From assembly GCF_029892845.1 (NCBI RefSeq), contig NZ_JARXVT010000004.1, positions 149,494 through 213,493 on the forward strand: a stretch of 64,000 nucleotides of DNA, written 5' to 3'. Source of the stretch: Aurantimicrobium minutum (GTDB taxonomy: Bacteria; Actinomycetota; Actinomycetes; Actinomycetales; Microbacteriaceae). This document shows positions 49,058-58,428 of this stretch, one piece after another. Every line of letters starts with the position of its first letter. Position 1 is the first letter of the stretch. Both the position numbers and the translations under genes were made by a program. The notes beneath the pieces are model-generated. The model searched no databases, was not told where the DNA came from, and saw only the letters and a list, made by a program, of their open reading frames with translations.

Positions 49058-49091
49058 AAATATGGCCTCCACATAAGTGGGGGCCATATTT
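49058..49091. terminator. Bidirectional terminator between rpsT and holA
   Basis: AAATATGGCCTCCAC-ATAA-GTGGGGGCCATATTT is a 15-bp stem (one T-G pair) with a tetraloop, A/T-rich at both ends, between convergent genes. Confidence 0.9.
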
Positions 49092-49115
49092 GTTTAAGTC
49101 TGCAGCGGTCGGAAG

Positions 49116-50120
49116 CTAGCGCTTCCCATAGCTGGCGACAACGTTAACCATGCGTTCAAGTGCGTAAATGGGATCACGAGAGGCACCTTTGACGTTGGCG
49201 TCTGTCTGGGCAATGACTTCAATCGCATTACCCAATCCAGTTTCACTCCAGCCGGAGAGATCTTTACGCGCGCGGTCAATTTGCCAGGGTGCAGCACCCA
49301 ACGCTCCGGCAAGTTCTCCAGAGCCTCGTCGTTCTCCATAAAGCTTGGCCATCAAACGTAGCTTGGCGGCAAATGTAGCCACGATAGGAACTGGATCTGC
49401 TCCGGATTGCAGGGCGTGGCGCAACGTGACTAACGAATCACCGAGACGGCCTGCGACAGCCGAATCTACAACTTTGAACGCTGTTGCTTCGATACGACCA
49501 CCGTAGTAATCCTCAACAGTGCGATCTGTTATGTCACCATCAGCATCTGCAATGAGCTGTTGACAAGCATTTGCTAGTTCGGAACCTGAACCTGAGAAAG
49601 CTTGAACTAAGGAGCGAAGCGCACTGGGGGCAATCTTCCTCCCAGCAAGACGGAATTCATTTCCCGCAAAGTCAAACTTGTCGTTGTCGCTTTTGAGTTC
49701 CGCGCAGACAATCTCGACAGCTCCGCCAGTGCCTGAACGGAGAGTGTCGAGCAGTTTCTTACCTCGAACTCCCCCACCGTGACGAAGAACAACCGTGGTG
49801 TCAGAATCAGGCGATTCTGCATAGTCCAGCATTTCAAGCAAGAACTCGTCGTTGCATTTCTCTACATCACTGACCCGGATGAGACGTGGTTCACCAAACA
49901 ATGAAGGGCTTGCCAGGGTAAGGAGCTCTCCTGGCGCATAGGAACTGGCATCTAAGTCACTCACTTCGAGGGATGCGTCAGAAGCTTTAAGGATCTCTCG
50001 AATGTTCTGGATTGCTCGGTCTGCGAGAAAACCTTCTGCGCCAGAAACTAAAACGATGGGGGCAGGCTTGGCGTTGTTCCATGAGAGTTGCTCTATCGCA
50101 ATCTTTGCCTTACCTGCCAT
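49116..50120 (-). CDS. holA: DNA polymerase III delta subunit
   Basis: 334-aa clamp-loader subunit that opens the beta sliding clamp. PIVLVSGAEGFLADRAI at the N-terminus, FGEPRLIRVSDVEK, and a C-terminal helical collar (ALERMVNVVASYGKR) match the family. It follows comEC by 9 nt, the common comEA-comEC-holA order. Confidence 0.92.
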   Translation of the reverse strand: MAGKAKIAIEQLSWNNAKPAPIVLVSGAEGFLADRAIQNIREILKASDASLEVSDLDASSYAPGELLTLASPSLFGEPRLIRVSDVEKCNDEFLLEMLDYAESPDSDTTVVLRHGGGVRGKKLLDTLRSGTGGAVEIVCAELKSDNDKFDFAGNEFRLAGRKIAPSALRSLVQAFSGSGSELANACQQLIADADGDITDRTVEDYYGGRIEATAFKVVDSAVAGRLGDSLVTLRHALQSGADPVPIVATFAAKLRLMAKLYGERRGSGELAGALGAAPWQIDRARKDLSGWSETGLGNAIEVIAQTDANVKGASRDPIYALERMVNVVASYGKR

Positions 50121-50129
50121 GGATTTAGC

Positions 50130-52154
50130 CTAATGCTCTGTCCAGACACTCAAGCCCGAAGATCTCGCACTGATCAGTATCAACCCGTCATTATCAGTTC
50201 GCGGAGTGAGTGCACCGAGGTCAGTTAACAATGAGAGTGTTTCGCTTCTGGGATGCCCATAGTCATTTTCTGCACCCACAGAGAAAAGACCAATGGCTGG
50301 ATTCACTTTTTCATAGAGAGTAGAACTTTGATCTGCAGATCCATGATGTGCCACCTTCACCACCTGGACAGTTGGAAGGTCTACCGTGTTCATCAATGCA
50401 AGTTGGGCTTCCTGGCCTAAGTCTCCAAGAAACAAAGCTCTAAACGAGGGGAATGCAACCAGGAGCGTCACTGAACCGGGATTTCCTAGCTCCATCGTTG
50501 GATGTTGGGTATCGGGCCATAAAACCTGCCATTGGGACTCCCCCAGAGCACCGGAAAGCCCTTGAATACCCCTCTGAAGACGGGCACCAGCGCGGCTGAG
50601 CTCAGTGAGTAGTCCTTCGTCCTCTGCATTTTCTGGTTTGCCCACAATCGCGTGGTCTACTTTCCCCATCACTGCATCTAGACCACCCACATGATCTTTA
50701 TCGAAGTGAGTCAACACCAAGAGATCAATGTGAGTAATTCTCAATTGCTCCAAACACTTCTTCATCGGCTCAGGGGTGCGCCCAACATCAATAACAGCAA
50801 CTTGTCCCTTGCTTTTAAGCACGAGGGCATCACCTTCTCCAACGTCACACGCAGCAACACTCCAATCATCTGGAAGTGACGATGAAAAAGTGAATCCACT
50901 GACTAGTGCTGAAACACCCCAGATAGCACCCGACATCACGATGACAACTGCCGACGTGTTCCGGACAATCATCTTCGGTGCCAAAAGAGCTAACAACACA
51001 AGTACGGAAAGCATTGCCGCAGAAAAGGCGCCACTCATGCCTTCAAACCAAGGAAGCTGGGCTTGAGGGAAGCTTGCAATGAGTGATGCTGTGTGACCTA
51101 TCCATTGCGCAGGCAACCAGGACATCCACAACAACGGCAACGCTAATCCAGGTGCCCACCAAACAACCAAACACGCGACGAGTCCAATAACTGTGGCAAC
51201 AGGTGCAGCAGGTGCTGCAATGACATTGGCAAGTACGCCATAAGTCGGAAGTTGTGGACTGAGAAGAATGATGAAGGGCTGACACAGGAGCTGCGCCGAT
51301 AGCGGTATTGCAATCATCGCTGATAACCAAAATGGCAACCATCTGCTGAGACTCATTGTGAGTGGTCCCGAGAACAACACAATCCCAGCGGTTGCTGACA
51401 CCGACAAGATAAATCCAAAATCGATCGCCCACCACGGATTCCATAACAACATCAACAGTGTTGCAAGAGCGAGAAGAGGTATCCCAGAACCCGGCCTGCC
51501 ACTGAACAAAGACAACATGACAACCATTGCCATAACTGCTGCTCGAAGAACACTGGGTTGAGGCGTGACCAAGACGACAAAGGCAACCAGAGCCACCGAA
51601 GCAGCTATCAGTCTCACCTTTCTCCCCGCACCACACAGTGCAGCAATAGACATGACGCTGGCGGTCACAATTGCACAGTTCGCCCCAGAGACCGCAGTGA
51701 TGTGAGTGAGAGAGACCACCTTCATTGCATTACTCAACTGCTCACTGACTCTGCTGGTATCGCCAATGGCGAGACCCGGAATCAACTGCCCACCATAATC
51801 AGGAAGCTCTGCCGTGGCAGTCAGAAAAGAATTCCTCAGCACATCTGCCCACGCAAGCCACCACGGTGACTGAACTTGTTCAGGATTATCCCAAGGTTGT
51901 GTCTCTGTATGATTGGGCAGCTGAATCAGCCACGCAACCAACAACGTAGCTGTGACGATGCCACTGAGACCCAAAATTGGCTGAAACCGAATCACTGCAA
52001 AGCCACACAAAGTAAAGAGCAGAATTACTCCTCCTGCGACAGGAGCGACAAGTGGCCTAGAGTCACTCCATACGAGAGCGGCAGCGAGCACAATCCACCC
52101 GAAAAGTACGGGAAGAAATAAACGAAGATCAGCTGCGATTCTGATTGTTTTCAC
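50130..52154 (-). CDS. comEC: ComEC/Rec2 DNA uptake channel
   Basis: 674-aa multi-span membrane protein that carries single-stranded DNA across the membrane. An N-terminal domain and the Competence core (TAVSGANCAIVTA near residue 155) precede about ten spans. A C-terminal metallo-beta-lactamase-like domain with LTHFDKDHVGG and KVAHHGSADQS follows. The start GTG at 52154 overlaps the comEA stop (GTGA). Transformation pili genes are not in the window, so competence itself is only inferred. Confidence 0.93.
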   Translation of the reverse strand: MKTIRIAADLRLFLPVLFGWIVLAAALVWSDSRPLVAPVAGGVILLFTLCGFAVIRFQPILGLSGIVTATLLVAWLIQLPNHTETQPWDNPEQVQSPWWLAWADVLRNSFLTATAELPDYGGQLIPGLAIGDTSRVSEQLSNAMKVVSLTHITAVSGANCAIVTASVMSIAALCGAGRKVRLIAASVALVAFVVLVTPQPSVLRAAVMAMVVMLSLFSGRPGSGIPLLALATLLMLLWNPWWAIDFGFILSVSATAGIVLFSGPLTMSLSRWLPFWLSAMIAIPLSAQLLCQPFIILLSPQLPTYGVLANVIAAPAAPVATVIGLVACLVVWWAPGLALPLLWMSWLPAQWIGHTASLIASFPQAQLPWFEGMSGAFSAAMLSVLVLLALLAPKMIVRNTSAVVIVMSGAIWGVSALVSGFTFSSSLPDDWSVAACDVGEGDALVLKSKGQVAVIDVGRTPEPMKKCLEQLRITHIDLLVLTHFDKDHVGGLDAVMGKVDHAIVGKPENAEDEGLLTELSRAGARLQRGIQGLSGALGESQWQVLWPDTQHPTMELGNPGSVTLLVAFPSFRALFLGDLGQEAQLALMNTVDLPTVQVVKVAHHGSADQSSTLYEKVNPAIGLFSVGAENDYGHPRSETLSLLTDLGALTPRTDNDGLILISARSSGLSVWTEH

Positions 52155-52822
52155 AACGTGACAAGATCTCTAATCCCAGCAAACAACTTGTCGCCAATTC
52201 CTGACACCTCATTGAGTTGATCAACGGAGGCGAAACCACTGTTGCTATTCCTCCACTGCACAATTCGTTCGGCCAGAGTTGGGCCAATGCCAGGCAAAGA
52301 GTCGAACTGCTCGGCTGTCGCCGAATTCAGGGATAACGTGCCACCTTGATCGGAAGAGCCATTGACATTACAGTTCTGATCTTTCGAAGGTATGGAGAGT
52401 TGCTCTCCGTCCTTCACCTCCCGAGCGAGATTCACTCCACATTCGGCCGCGGTGGAGAGCAGACCACCTGCGGACATCACTGCATCAATAACCCTGGAAC
52501 CAGAATTCAATTCATAAATGCCGGGGTTATTCACTTCGCCGATGACATGGATGAGTACAGTTCCCAATACTGTCGAGTCTTGTTCGGAAACCATCATGGG
52601 TGACGCTGTGAGATTGTGCGGGATTTCTACGCTTCTACCAACAGAGCTCAGTGATGACGCAATGATTGTGATGATCACTATTGCTAAGCCAGCAATAGTT
52701 GCGGTTCCAACTGCGAGTTTCACACGAATACGACTGTGCTGTAATTTACCGCTGAACAGATCCTCTGTCTCAGAATCATCAAGTCCCATCACACGTCTGA
52801 GGTTGTGGGTGATCACATTCAT
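52151..52822 (-). CDS. comEA: ComEA-like DNA-binding protein
   Basis: 223-aa membrane-anchored DNA receptor. One transmembrane helix (about 38-60) is followed by an SLBB domain (VLIHVIGEVNNPGIYELNSGSRVIDAVMSAGG) and a C-terminal tandem helix-hairpin-helix (SLNSATAEQFDSLPGIGPTLAERIVQWR and VSGIGDKLFAGI). ATG 52822 has TATTCT 6 nt upstream and no SD. First gene of comEA-comEC-holA. Confidence 0.92.
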   Translation of the reverse strand: MNVITHNLRRVMGLDDSETEDLFSGKLQHSRIRVKLAVGTATIAGLAIVIITIIASSLSSVGRSVEIPHNLTASPMMVSEQDSTVLGTVLIHVIGEVNNPGIYELNSGSRVIDAVMSAGGLLSTAAECGVNLAREVKDGEQLSIPSKDQNCNVNGSSDQGGTLSLNSATAEQFDSLPGIGPTLAERIVQWRNSNSGFASVDQLNEVSGIGDKLFAGIRDLVTL

Positions 52823-52828
52823 CAGCCG

Positions 52829-52834
52829 AGAATA
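52829..52834 (-). promoter_or_regulatory. Leaderless -10 element of comEA
   Basis: TATTCT ends 6 nt before ATG 52822. Confidence 0.55.
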
Positions 52835-52948
52835 CGAAAAATTGTGTCTCTAAAATCTGAGGGGCAAGAGGGATGTGGAGTAATACTCACTTATCAGTGA
52901 GGTGGAGAACTACTGGCGAGCCCACTCAAGTGGAGCAGTAAGTGGCAA

Positions 52949-52954
52949 TACGGT
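52949..52954 (+). promoter_or_regulatory. Leaderless -10 element of the FUSC-like gene
   Basis: TACGGT ends 6 nt before GTG 52961; no SD is present. Confidence 0.5.
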
Positions 52955-52960
52955 GAACAA

Positions 52961-54007
52961 GTGAGCATCGCGTCGAATGTGCAGAGTAAGAAACGTATCC
53001 CGTTTCTTCAATTAGCCAAAACGATTATTGCCACGTTATTGGCTTGGTTTGCTGCTCTAGCTGTCTACCCCACAGAACAGCCCATATTCGCAGCTATTGC
53101 CGCGATTATCGTGATCCAGCCCAGTATTAACCAATCACTGGGCAAAGCTATAGAACGAAGCACAGGCGTTGTACTGGGAGTCGCTATTGCTCTCGTTGCC
53201 AGCCTGATCTTCGGAACTCCCAGTTGGCTTGTCCTTGCCGCAATCATGGTGGCCTTCATAGCTGGTTGGGTTTTCAAATTTACCCCTGGAACGGCAAATC
53301 AAATTGCCATCAGCGCGATGCTGGTCATTGCAATTGGCTCTGCTACTCCCGAGTATGCAGTTGGACGTATCGTCGAGACAATCATTGGTGCGAGCATTGC
53401 TTTCATTGTCAATGCAGTAATCGTCCCACCCGTTGCGATTGGGCCCTCACAACAAGCCATTGCAACACTAGGAGCAAATATTGCGGAAGTTCTAGAAGAC
53501 ATCGGCAGTGTATTGCGACGAGAGACCAGCTATGAAGTGCTCTCTGACATCAACACACGAGCGCGTGAACTGAGGCCACAACTTGATCGTGCACAAGCAA
53601 CCTTGCGCTCAGCACAAGAAGGTCTTCGTTTCAACGTCTTCAAAGGCACGCACGGGAAAGATCTAGATTCTCAACAGCAATTGCTAGAACAGCTTGCTGT
53701 TCTCGTCACACGAACAATTGGAGTTGCCCGTGGTGTTCGAGATAACTACGACGAAACAGTGATTGCTGAGCCCGGCATTGCTCAAATAGCCGAAGAATTC
53801 CTCCGATCAGGGCACGATTTGAGGCTGCTCGTTCGTGACGCAGGATTGCCAGCCACGAAACAAGCACACCCTGACACTCAGGAAATGCCTGCCCTCACCG
53901 AACCCATCCACTTGAGCCCTCCGTCAGGTTTCAACTGGATTTTGATCGGGTTCCTTATGGAAAATCTTCGCCGTATCCGAGATGAGATCACGGGAAGTGG
54001 CGACTAG
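52961..54007 (+). CDS. FUSC-like membrane protein (aromatic acid exporter family)
   Basis: 348-aa protein with about six N-terminal transmembrane segments (residues 15-155), the FUSC/ArAE-like module with PIFAAIAAIIVIQPSINQSL. A cytoplasmic, largely helical C-terminal half follows (about 160-348). The family is linked to efflux of aromatic acids or other small organics; substrate unknown. The start is GTG 52961. The 3' end overlaps the convergent GH3 gene by 4 nt. Confidence 0.82.
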   Translation: MSIASNVQSKKRIPFLQLAKTIIATLLAWFAALAVYPTEQPIFAAIAAIIVIQPSINQSLGKAIERSTGVVLGVAIALVASLIFGTPSWLVLAAIMVAFIAGWVFKFTPGTANQIAISAMLVIAIGSATPEYAVGRIVETIIGASIAFIVNAVIVPPVAIGPSQQAIATLGANIAEVLEDIGSVLRRETSYEVLSDINTRARELRPQLDRAQATLRSAQEGLRFNVFKGTHGKDLDSQQQLLEQLAVLVTRTIGVARGVRDNYDETVIAEPGIAQIAEEFLRSGHDLRLLVRDAGLPATKQAHPDTQEMPALTEPIHLSPPSGFNWILIGFLMENLRRIRDEITGSGD

Positions 54008-55245
54008 TAGGTCACCCGGATAAAACACCGCTCATCGCAAGGAGGAATCCACGATTCAGCCTCTGGGTAAAGCATTCTGCGAAGAGTCAGCACACGTCGA
54101 ACAGAGTCATCGAGTTGGGCGGAAGAGATCTGGCCTGTATTCACTGCAGACACGACCCCAGAAACGATCGCCCCTGCATCGAAATCTGAACCAGCTACAT
54201 ACAACAAGACATCGTTTCCAGCTGCCAGAGCAAGTACGGCGTTATTCACTCGATCCGCATATTCAGGCAGGTGAGACTGTTCCAGCATCGTCATGTCATC
54301 GGTAATGATTACTCCGGAGAAACCGAGGTTATCTCTGAGGATGTGGTGCCAGGTCTTCGAGAGTGAAGAGGGAGTGTTATCAACTGCAGGGAAGGCGAGG
54401 TGTCCAAACATCACCATAGACGTCCCTGCATCAATCCCCGCCTGAAAAGGGATGGCATCGGAAGCAAGCCATTGGTCAAATGTCAACGGAGAAAGAGGGA
54501 CGCCAACATGAGAATCCCCAGGGGCGCTGCCATGCCCCGGGAAATGCTTGATAGTACTCAGCACCGAAGGACCTTCACCGGTCACAGCAGCGGTTACTCT
54601 TTCGGCAACCGAAGTTGGATCTCCCCCGAATGAACGACCATAAATGAATGACTGAGGATCTCCGGAAACATCCGCCACGACACCAAAGTTTAGGTTGACG
54701 CCAACACTCGAAAGAAGTTCTCCTCTACCCGTAAAAGCAGAATAGGTGGCTGACGCAGGTTCATTCCTTAAGGTGTCCGCTCCAGCAAAATCGTCGTAGG
54801 GCAGACGCTTGATCAGCCCACCCTCTTCATCAATACCGATAAGCCTGGGCAGTTCCGGAGATCCTGCAATTACACTAGTTTCTTCAGCAAGCTCGGTGGA
54901 GGTTGCAGGAACATTACTGCCCATGACAATAAATCCGCCGAGTTCATTGTCTTGAACAAATGCGTGAAGCGAGGCGGGATCAGTCCCTGGGTAATTGGCA
55001 ATGATCAGAGAACGAATCTTTTGTTCTAACGTCATCGAGGCGAGCACATTCTCGACATAGAAATCGACGGGGTGACTCCCCCACTGCTCTACCTCTGGAA
55101 CAGAATTAATGCGGGTGTAGTTTGCTGGATCGCCAAAACGGTCGACAGGAGGCGCTACAAACAAAGAAAATGCCAACACTGAAGTAACAGCTGTCCCGCT
55201 GATCACAGCAGCCCAGAGAGCTATCGGGTGTTGGGTCTTGCTCAC
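54004..55245 (-). CDS. Glycoside hydrolase family 3 (NagZ-like), secreted or membrane-anchored
   Basis: 413-aa GH3 enzyme, probably a beta-N-acetylhexosaminidase acting on peptidoglycan fragments. An N-terminal hydrophobic signal/anchor (about residues 9-31), IGIDEEGG, KHFPGHG (with the NagZ-type His) and IITDDM containing the nucleophile Asp are visible. GTG 55245 has TAAACT 6 nt upstream. It starts 13 nt after the CstR-like gene but seems to have its own promoter. Confidence 0.88.
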   Translation of the reverse strand: MSKTQHPIALWAAVISGTAVTSVLAFSLFVAPPVDRFGDPANYTRINSVPEVEQWGSHPVDFYVENVLASMTLEQKIRSLIIANYPGTDPASLHAFVQDNELGGFIVMGSNVPATSTELAEETSVIAGSPELPRLIGIDEEGGLIKRLPYDDFAGADTLRNEPASATYSAFTGRGELLSSVGVNLNFGVVADVSGDPQSFIYGRSFGGDPTSVAERVTAAVTGEGPSVLSTIKHFPGHGSAPGDSHVGVPLSPLTFDQWLASDAIPFQAGIDAGTSMVMFGHLAFPAVDNTPSSLSKTWHHILRDNLGFSGVIITDDMTMLEQSHLPEYADRVNNAVLALAAGNDVLLYVAGSDFDAGAIVSGVVSAVNTGQISSAQLDDSVRRVLTLRRMLYPEAESWIPPCDERCFIRVTY

Positions 55246-55251
55246 TCTTGG

Positions 55252-55257
55252 AGTTTA
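55252..55257 (-). promoter_or_regulatory. Leaderless -10 element of the GH3 gene
   Basis: TAAACT ends 6 nt before GTG 55245. Confidence 0.5.
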
Positions 55258-55258
55258 G

Positions 55259-55531
55259 CTAGGCAAGAGAAAGAAACAGCTTCTCCAGCTCAGCAACCGT
55301 TGGTGCGTCCTTATCTGCGGAACCGCCAGAGGTCATACATTCCTGCATAGCTTTGGCAATAATGGCAAAGCCTGCTTTATCGATGGCTCCTGATACCGCA
55401 GAGAGTTGAGTCACAACGGCGCGACAATCTCCGCCAGCTTCGACAGCCGTGATTACTGCAGCTAATTGGCCCTGTGCACGTTTCAGTCGGTTGACAATAG
55501 CCTTGTGTTCCTCGGGGGTTACGTCAGTCAT
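55259..55531 (-). CDS. CsoR/CstR-family repressor, CstR (persulfide-sensing)-like
   Basis: 90-aa four-helix DUF156 repressor. ATG 55531 has AAGGAG 8 nt upstream and overlaps the upstream gene (ATGA). The two conserved cysteines are in GGDCRAV and MQECM. The His that lies four residues before the second Cys in copper-sensing CsoR is Ala here (KAMQEC). Known CstR proteins lack that His and sense sulfane sulfur. The rhodanese partner gene upstream supports this reading. It probably binds the palindrome at 57192-57207. Confidence 0.86.
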   Translation of the reverse strand: MTDVTPEEHKAIVNRLKRAQGQLAAVITAVEAGGDCRAVVTQLSAVSGAIDKAGFAIIAKAMQECMTSGGSADKDAPTVAELEKLFLSLA

Positions 55532-57180
55532 TTCTGATCTCCTTTCGAGGCCATACCGGCCTTCCATGTGAGGTAGCCACCATCTAGGTTGACTGCTTCA
55601 ATTCCTTCTTGGGCCAAAATACGTGTTGCTGTGTGACCACGTTGGCCAACCTGACAATGGACGACTACTTTTTTCCCACGCAACTGCTCTAAGTTCTCTC
55701 GAAGAGTGTCCAGGGGGATGTTCATGCTCTCGGGCATTGATCCGAACTTATGCTCTCCCACAGTTCTAACGTCGAGGACTTCCCAGCCATCAGATCGAAA
55801 GTTCTCTAGTTCGTGCCATTCAATCGTTGAGGTGAACCCCTCAGCTACGTTGCGGTTGATGTAACCCAACATATTGATCGGATCTTTAGCAGAACCATGC
55901 TGTGGGTCGTAGGCAAGCTCGAGCTGCGCCAGCGCGGAAGCGGTAATTCCTGCAAACATTGCTGTTGCAATCACATCTATGCGCTTATCAACACCTGTTC
56001 CACCAACGCCTTGCGCACCGAGAATCTGGTCGTTATCAGCATCCACGATGAGCTTGAGACGCATCGTTTCAGCGCCAGGATAGTAAGCAGCATGGTTTGC
56101 GGGGTGAGCATGAACGATGCGAATGTTCCGGCCTTGTGTCCTGAGCGCAGTTTCAGTCCATCCCACAGATGCTGCAGCTAAACCTTCAAAAGTCACAATT
56201 GAAGTTCCTAATGCAGGGGTTGCAGGAACAACAGGTGCATGTGCGATTGCATTAGCTACCGAGTGCCCGTGCCTATTCGCCAAACCGGCCAGAGTAGCCA
56301 GACGAGGTTCGCCAGAAATCGCATCTGTCTTTTCCGCAGCATCACCAACAGCAAAAATGCTGGGGTCACTTGTGCGCTGCTGTTCGTCAGCCCAAATGCC
56401 TCCGTTTTCACCGATTCGCAAGCCAGCTAATTGGGCAAGTCCAATTTCAGGACGCACACCCATTGCAGAGAAAATTACGTCTGCAGAAATCTCCTCACCA
56501 GTGGAGAGGGTGACTGTTTTTTTGGTGTAATCAACTGCAGTGGTGTTGAAACGAATATCCACACCAGCTGCTCGCATTCGTGTGGTTAACATCACGGCCA
56601 TCTCAGGGTCGAGATTCTTCATGAGTTGATTACCACGCTGAAGCAAGGTGACGCTAAGTCCACGTTTAATCAGGTTTTCAGCAACTTCTATGCCAATGAA
56701 TCCTCCCCCGAGCACTAGCGCCGTAGAAGGCTTGGACCCCAACCAGGCCATTGCGCGATCAAGGTCTTCAATGTCACGCATGGACATCGCACGATCAGCC
56801 CCAGGTTGACCAGGCATAACCGGAGCAGCACCAGGCGAGAGAACAAGGAAGTCATAAGACTCGACATAGTCAGTTTTGTCTTCAAGGTTGCGAACAGTCA
56901 CTGTTTTCTGCTCACGATTAATGTCGACTACTTCACTTTTTACTCGAACGTCTAAGGCGAAACGTGCTGCCAACGACGCCGGTGTCTGCAACATGAGTGA
57001 AGAACGCTGCTCAATTGTCCCGCTCAGGTGATAGGGCAGACCACAGTTCGCAAAAGAGACATATCCACTGCGTTCGAGAACTACGATTTCTGCGTGTTCA
57101 TCGAGACGACGCAGACGAGTAGCGGCAGACATTCCACCTGCAACGCCGCCGATAACTACTACCTTGAGGGGTTGAGACAT
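55528..57180 (-). CDS. FAD-dependent CoA-disulfide/persulfide reductase with C-terminal rhodanese domain
   Basis: 550-aa fusion of the CoADR-RHD type. An N-terminal FAD site (VVIGGVAGGMSAATRLRR), the single active-site Cys in SFANCGLPYHLSG (about residue 47), an NAD(P) site (ALVLGGGFIGIEVAENL) and AVGDAAE are visible. A rhodanese domain (about 455-550) has its Cys in HCQVGQRGHTAT. Relatives reduce CoA persulfide or polysulfide. It is first in a two-gene operon with the CstR-like repressor; ATG 57180 follows TATGAT by 6 nt. Confidence 0.92.
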   Translation of the reverse strand: MSQPLKVVVIGGVAGGMSAATRLRRLDEHAEIVVLERSGYVSFANCGLPYHLSGTIEQRSSLMLQTPASLAARFALDVRVKSEVVDINREQKTVTVRNLEDKTDYVESYDFLVLSPGAAPVMPGQPGADRAMSMRDIEDLDRAMAWLGSKPSTALVLGGGFIGIEVAENLIKRGLSVTLLQRGNQLMKNLDPEMAVMLTTRMRAAGVDIRFNTTAVDYTKKTVTLSTGEEISADVIFSAMGVRPEIGLAQLAGLRIGENGGIWADEQQRTSDPSIFAVGDAAEKTDAISGEPRLATLAGLANRHGHSVANAIAHAPVVPATPALGTSIVTFEGLAAASVGWTETALRTQGRNIRIVHAHPANHAAYYPGAETMRLKLIVDADNDQILGAQGVGGTGVDKRIDVIATAMFAGITASALAQLELAYDPQHGSAKDPINMLGYINRNVAEGFTSTIEWHELENFRSDGWEVLDVRTVGEHKFGSMPESMNIPLDTLRENLEQLRGKKVVVHCQVGQRGHTATRILAQEGIEAVNLDGGYLTWKAGMASKGDQK

Positions 57181-57186
57181 AACTCA

Positions 57187-57207
57187 ATCATATACCCCTA
57201 GGGGTAT
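57187..57207 (-). promoter_or_regulatory. Promoter with perfect 16-bp palindromic operator
   Basis: ATACCCCTAGGGGTAT (57192-57207) is its own reverse complement and has the C4/G4 half-site pattern of CsoR/CstR operators. It is immediately upstream of the TATGAT -10 (57192-57187), sharing one base, so a bound repressor would occlude polymerase. TATGAT ends 6 nt before ATG 57180. Confidence 0.85.
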
Positions 57208-57219
57208 CTTTACGAGATG

Positions 57220-58266
57220 TTACTTGTCCATCTCAGCGAGGAGTTCGCGAACTCGAGGAACCACAACTTCGCCATAGAGTCGAATGCTGCTCATTAGATG
57301 CTCGTGTGGCAGTGTTCCCAAGCTGTACTTCAGATCGAAGCGAGAAATCCCTAGACCATGAATGCTTCGAGCTAGTTTCTGGGCAACTGTTTCAGGAGAA
57401 CCAGCAAATAGAGCCCCTTCAAGGCCTGCTTCGTGATCAAACTGTGCTCGAGTCAACGGTGGCCAGCCACGAGTGCGACCAATGCGCTCATGCATGACTT
57501 GATAATGAGGGAACATGAGGTTCTTTGCTTCGTCATCGGTTTGTGCGATAAATCCAGGTGAATGCTGCCCGATAGGGAGAGGTTCTAGTTCCAGCTGAGC
57601 GAGTGCCTGGTGATAGAGATCGACATAAGGGCGGAAACGTAATGGGTCTCCCCCAATGATGGCCAACATCAACGGCAAACCGTATTGGGCAGCGCGAACA
57701 ACAGACTGAGGACTGCCACCAACACCAATCCACGTTTTGAGCTTGCCCCCTTCAACAGTTGGGTAAACCATCTGCTCATTCAATGCGGGGCGGATAGTCC
57801 CCTGCCACGTTGTGGGGCCACCCTGGACGAGATGTGCAAAGAGATCCAGCTTCTCCTCAAACAGTCTTTCGTAATCCTGCAGATCAAACCCAAAAAGTGG
57901 GAAGGATTCTGTAAAAGAGCCTCGACCCACAATTACTTCAGCTCGACCGTTGGAGACGGCATCTAAGGTGGAGAACTTCTGAAAAACGCGGATGGGATCA
58001 TCTGAACTCAGCACTGTAACTGCTGACCCCAGGTGAATGTTCTTGGTTTGAGCGGCAATAGCTCCCAGTAACACTTCAGGCGATGAGACAGCAAAGTCAT
58101 CTCGGTGATGCTCACCAATTCCGAAGAAATTCAATCCAACCTCATCGGCAAGAACTGCCTCGGCTGCCACGTTGCGAAGTACTTGCGCCTGGGAGAGAGG
58201 TTTTCCATTCAGATCCTCTGTGACATCGCCGAAGGTGTCTAATCCGAATTCAATAACTTTCGCCAC
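57220..58266 (-). CDS. LLM-class flavin-dependent oxidoreductase
   Basis: 348-aa luciferase-like monooxygenase fold. FFGIGEHHRDDFAVSSPEVLLGAIAAQT, LGSAVTVLSSDDPIRVFQ, VIVGRGSFTESFPLFG and IGVGGSPQSVVRAA are typical. The GTG start at 58266 has AAGGGA 7 nt upstream. Substrate unknown. It is 39 nt upstream of the CoADR gene on the same strand, but the intervening operator suggests separate control. Confidence 0.88.
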   Translation of the reverse strand: MAKVIEFGLDTFGDVTEDLNGKPLSQAQVLRNVAAEAVLADEVGLNFFGIGEHHRDDFAVSSPEVLLGAIAAQTKNIHLGSAVTVLSSDDPIRVFQKFSTLDAVSNGRAEVIVGRGSFTESFPLFGFDLQDYERLFEEKLDLFAHLVQGGPTTWQGTIRPALNEQMVYPTVEGGKLKTWIGVGGSPQSVVRAAQYGLPLMLAIIGGDPLRFRPYVDLYHQALAQLELEPLPIGQHSPGFIAQTDDEAKNLMFPHYQVMHERIGRTRGWPPLTRAQFDHEAGLEGALFAGSPETVAQKLARSIHGLGISRFDLKYSLGTLPHEHLMSSIRLYGEVVVPRVRELLAEMDK

Positions 58267-58367
58267 AATGTTCCCTTTTCTTTGCTGCTGTCGCCAACAG
58301 CAAGGATAAGCGGAAATTCACCGTTTCTATTCCTTCATTCGGTTCTTATGACAGAATTATCACCAGT

Positions 58368-58428
58368 GATATCCAAAGACGGATATCGCATACCATTCAC
58401 AACGGATCGTCCGGCACGTACCTGCCGG
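58368..58428 (+). promoter_or_regulatory. Candidate control region upstream of the MsiK-like gene
   Basis: The 181-bp gap before 58448 holds two GATATC boxes (58368-58373, 58382-58387) and a hairpin CCGGCA-CGTACC-TGCCGG (58411-58428) just before the AAGGAG SD (58431-58436). The boxes could be a repressor site and the hairpin could affect translation. No clear -35/-10 was assigned. Confidence 0.35.

Noticed and set aside
51043..51636. 197-codon minus-strand frame rich in Cys and Ser
   Set aside because: Alternative frame of the comEC transmembrane region; its odd composition reflects frame-shifted hydrophobic codons.
53224..53535. Cys/His-rich plus-strand frame resembling a zinc-finger protein
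   Set aside because: Out-of-frame reading of the FUSC-like gene's membrane segment.
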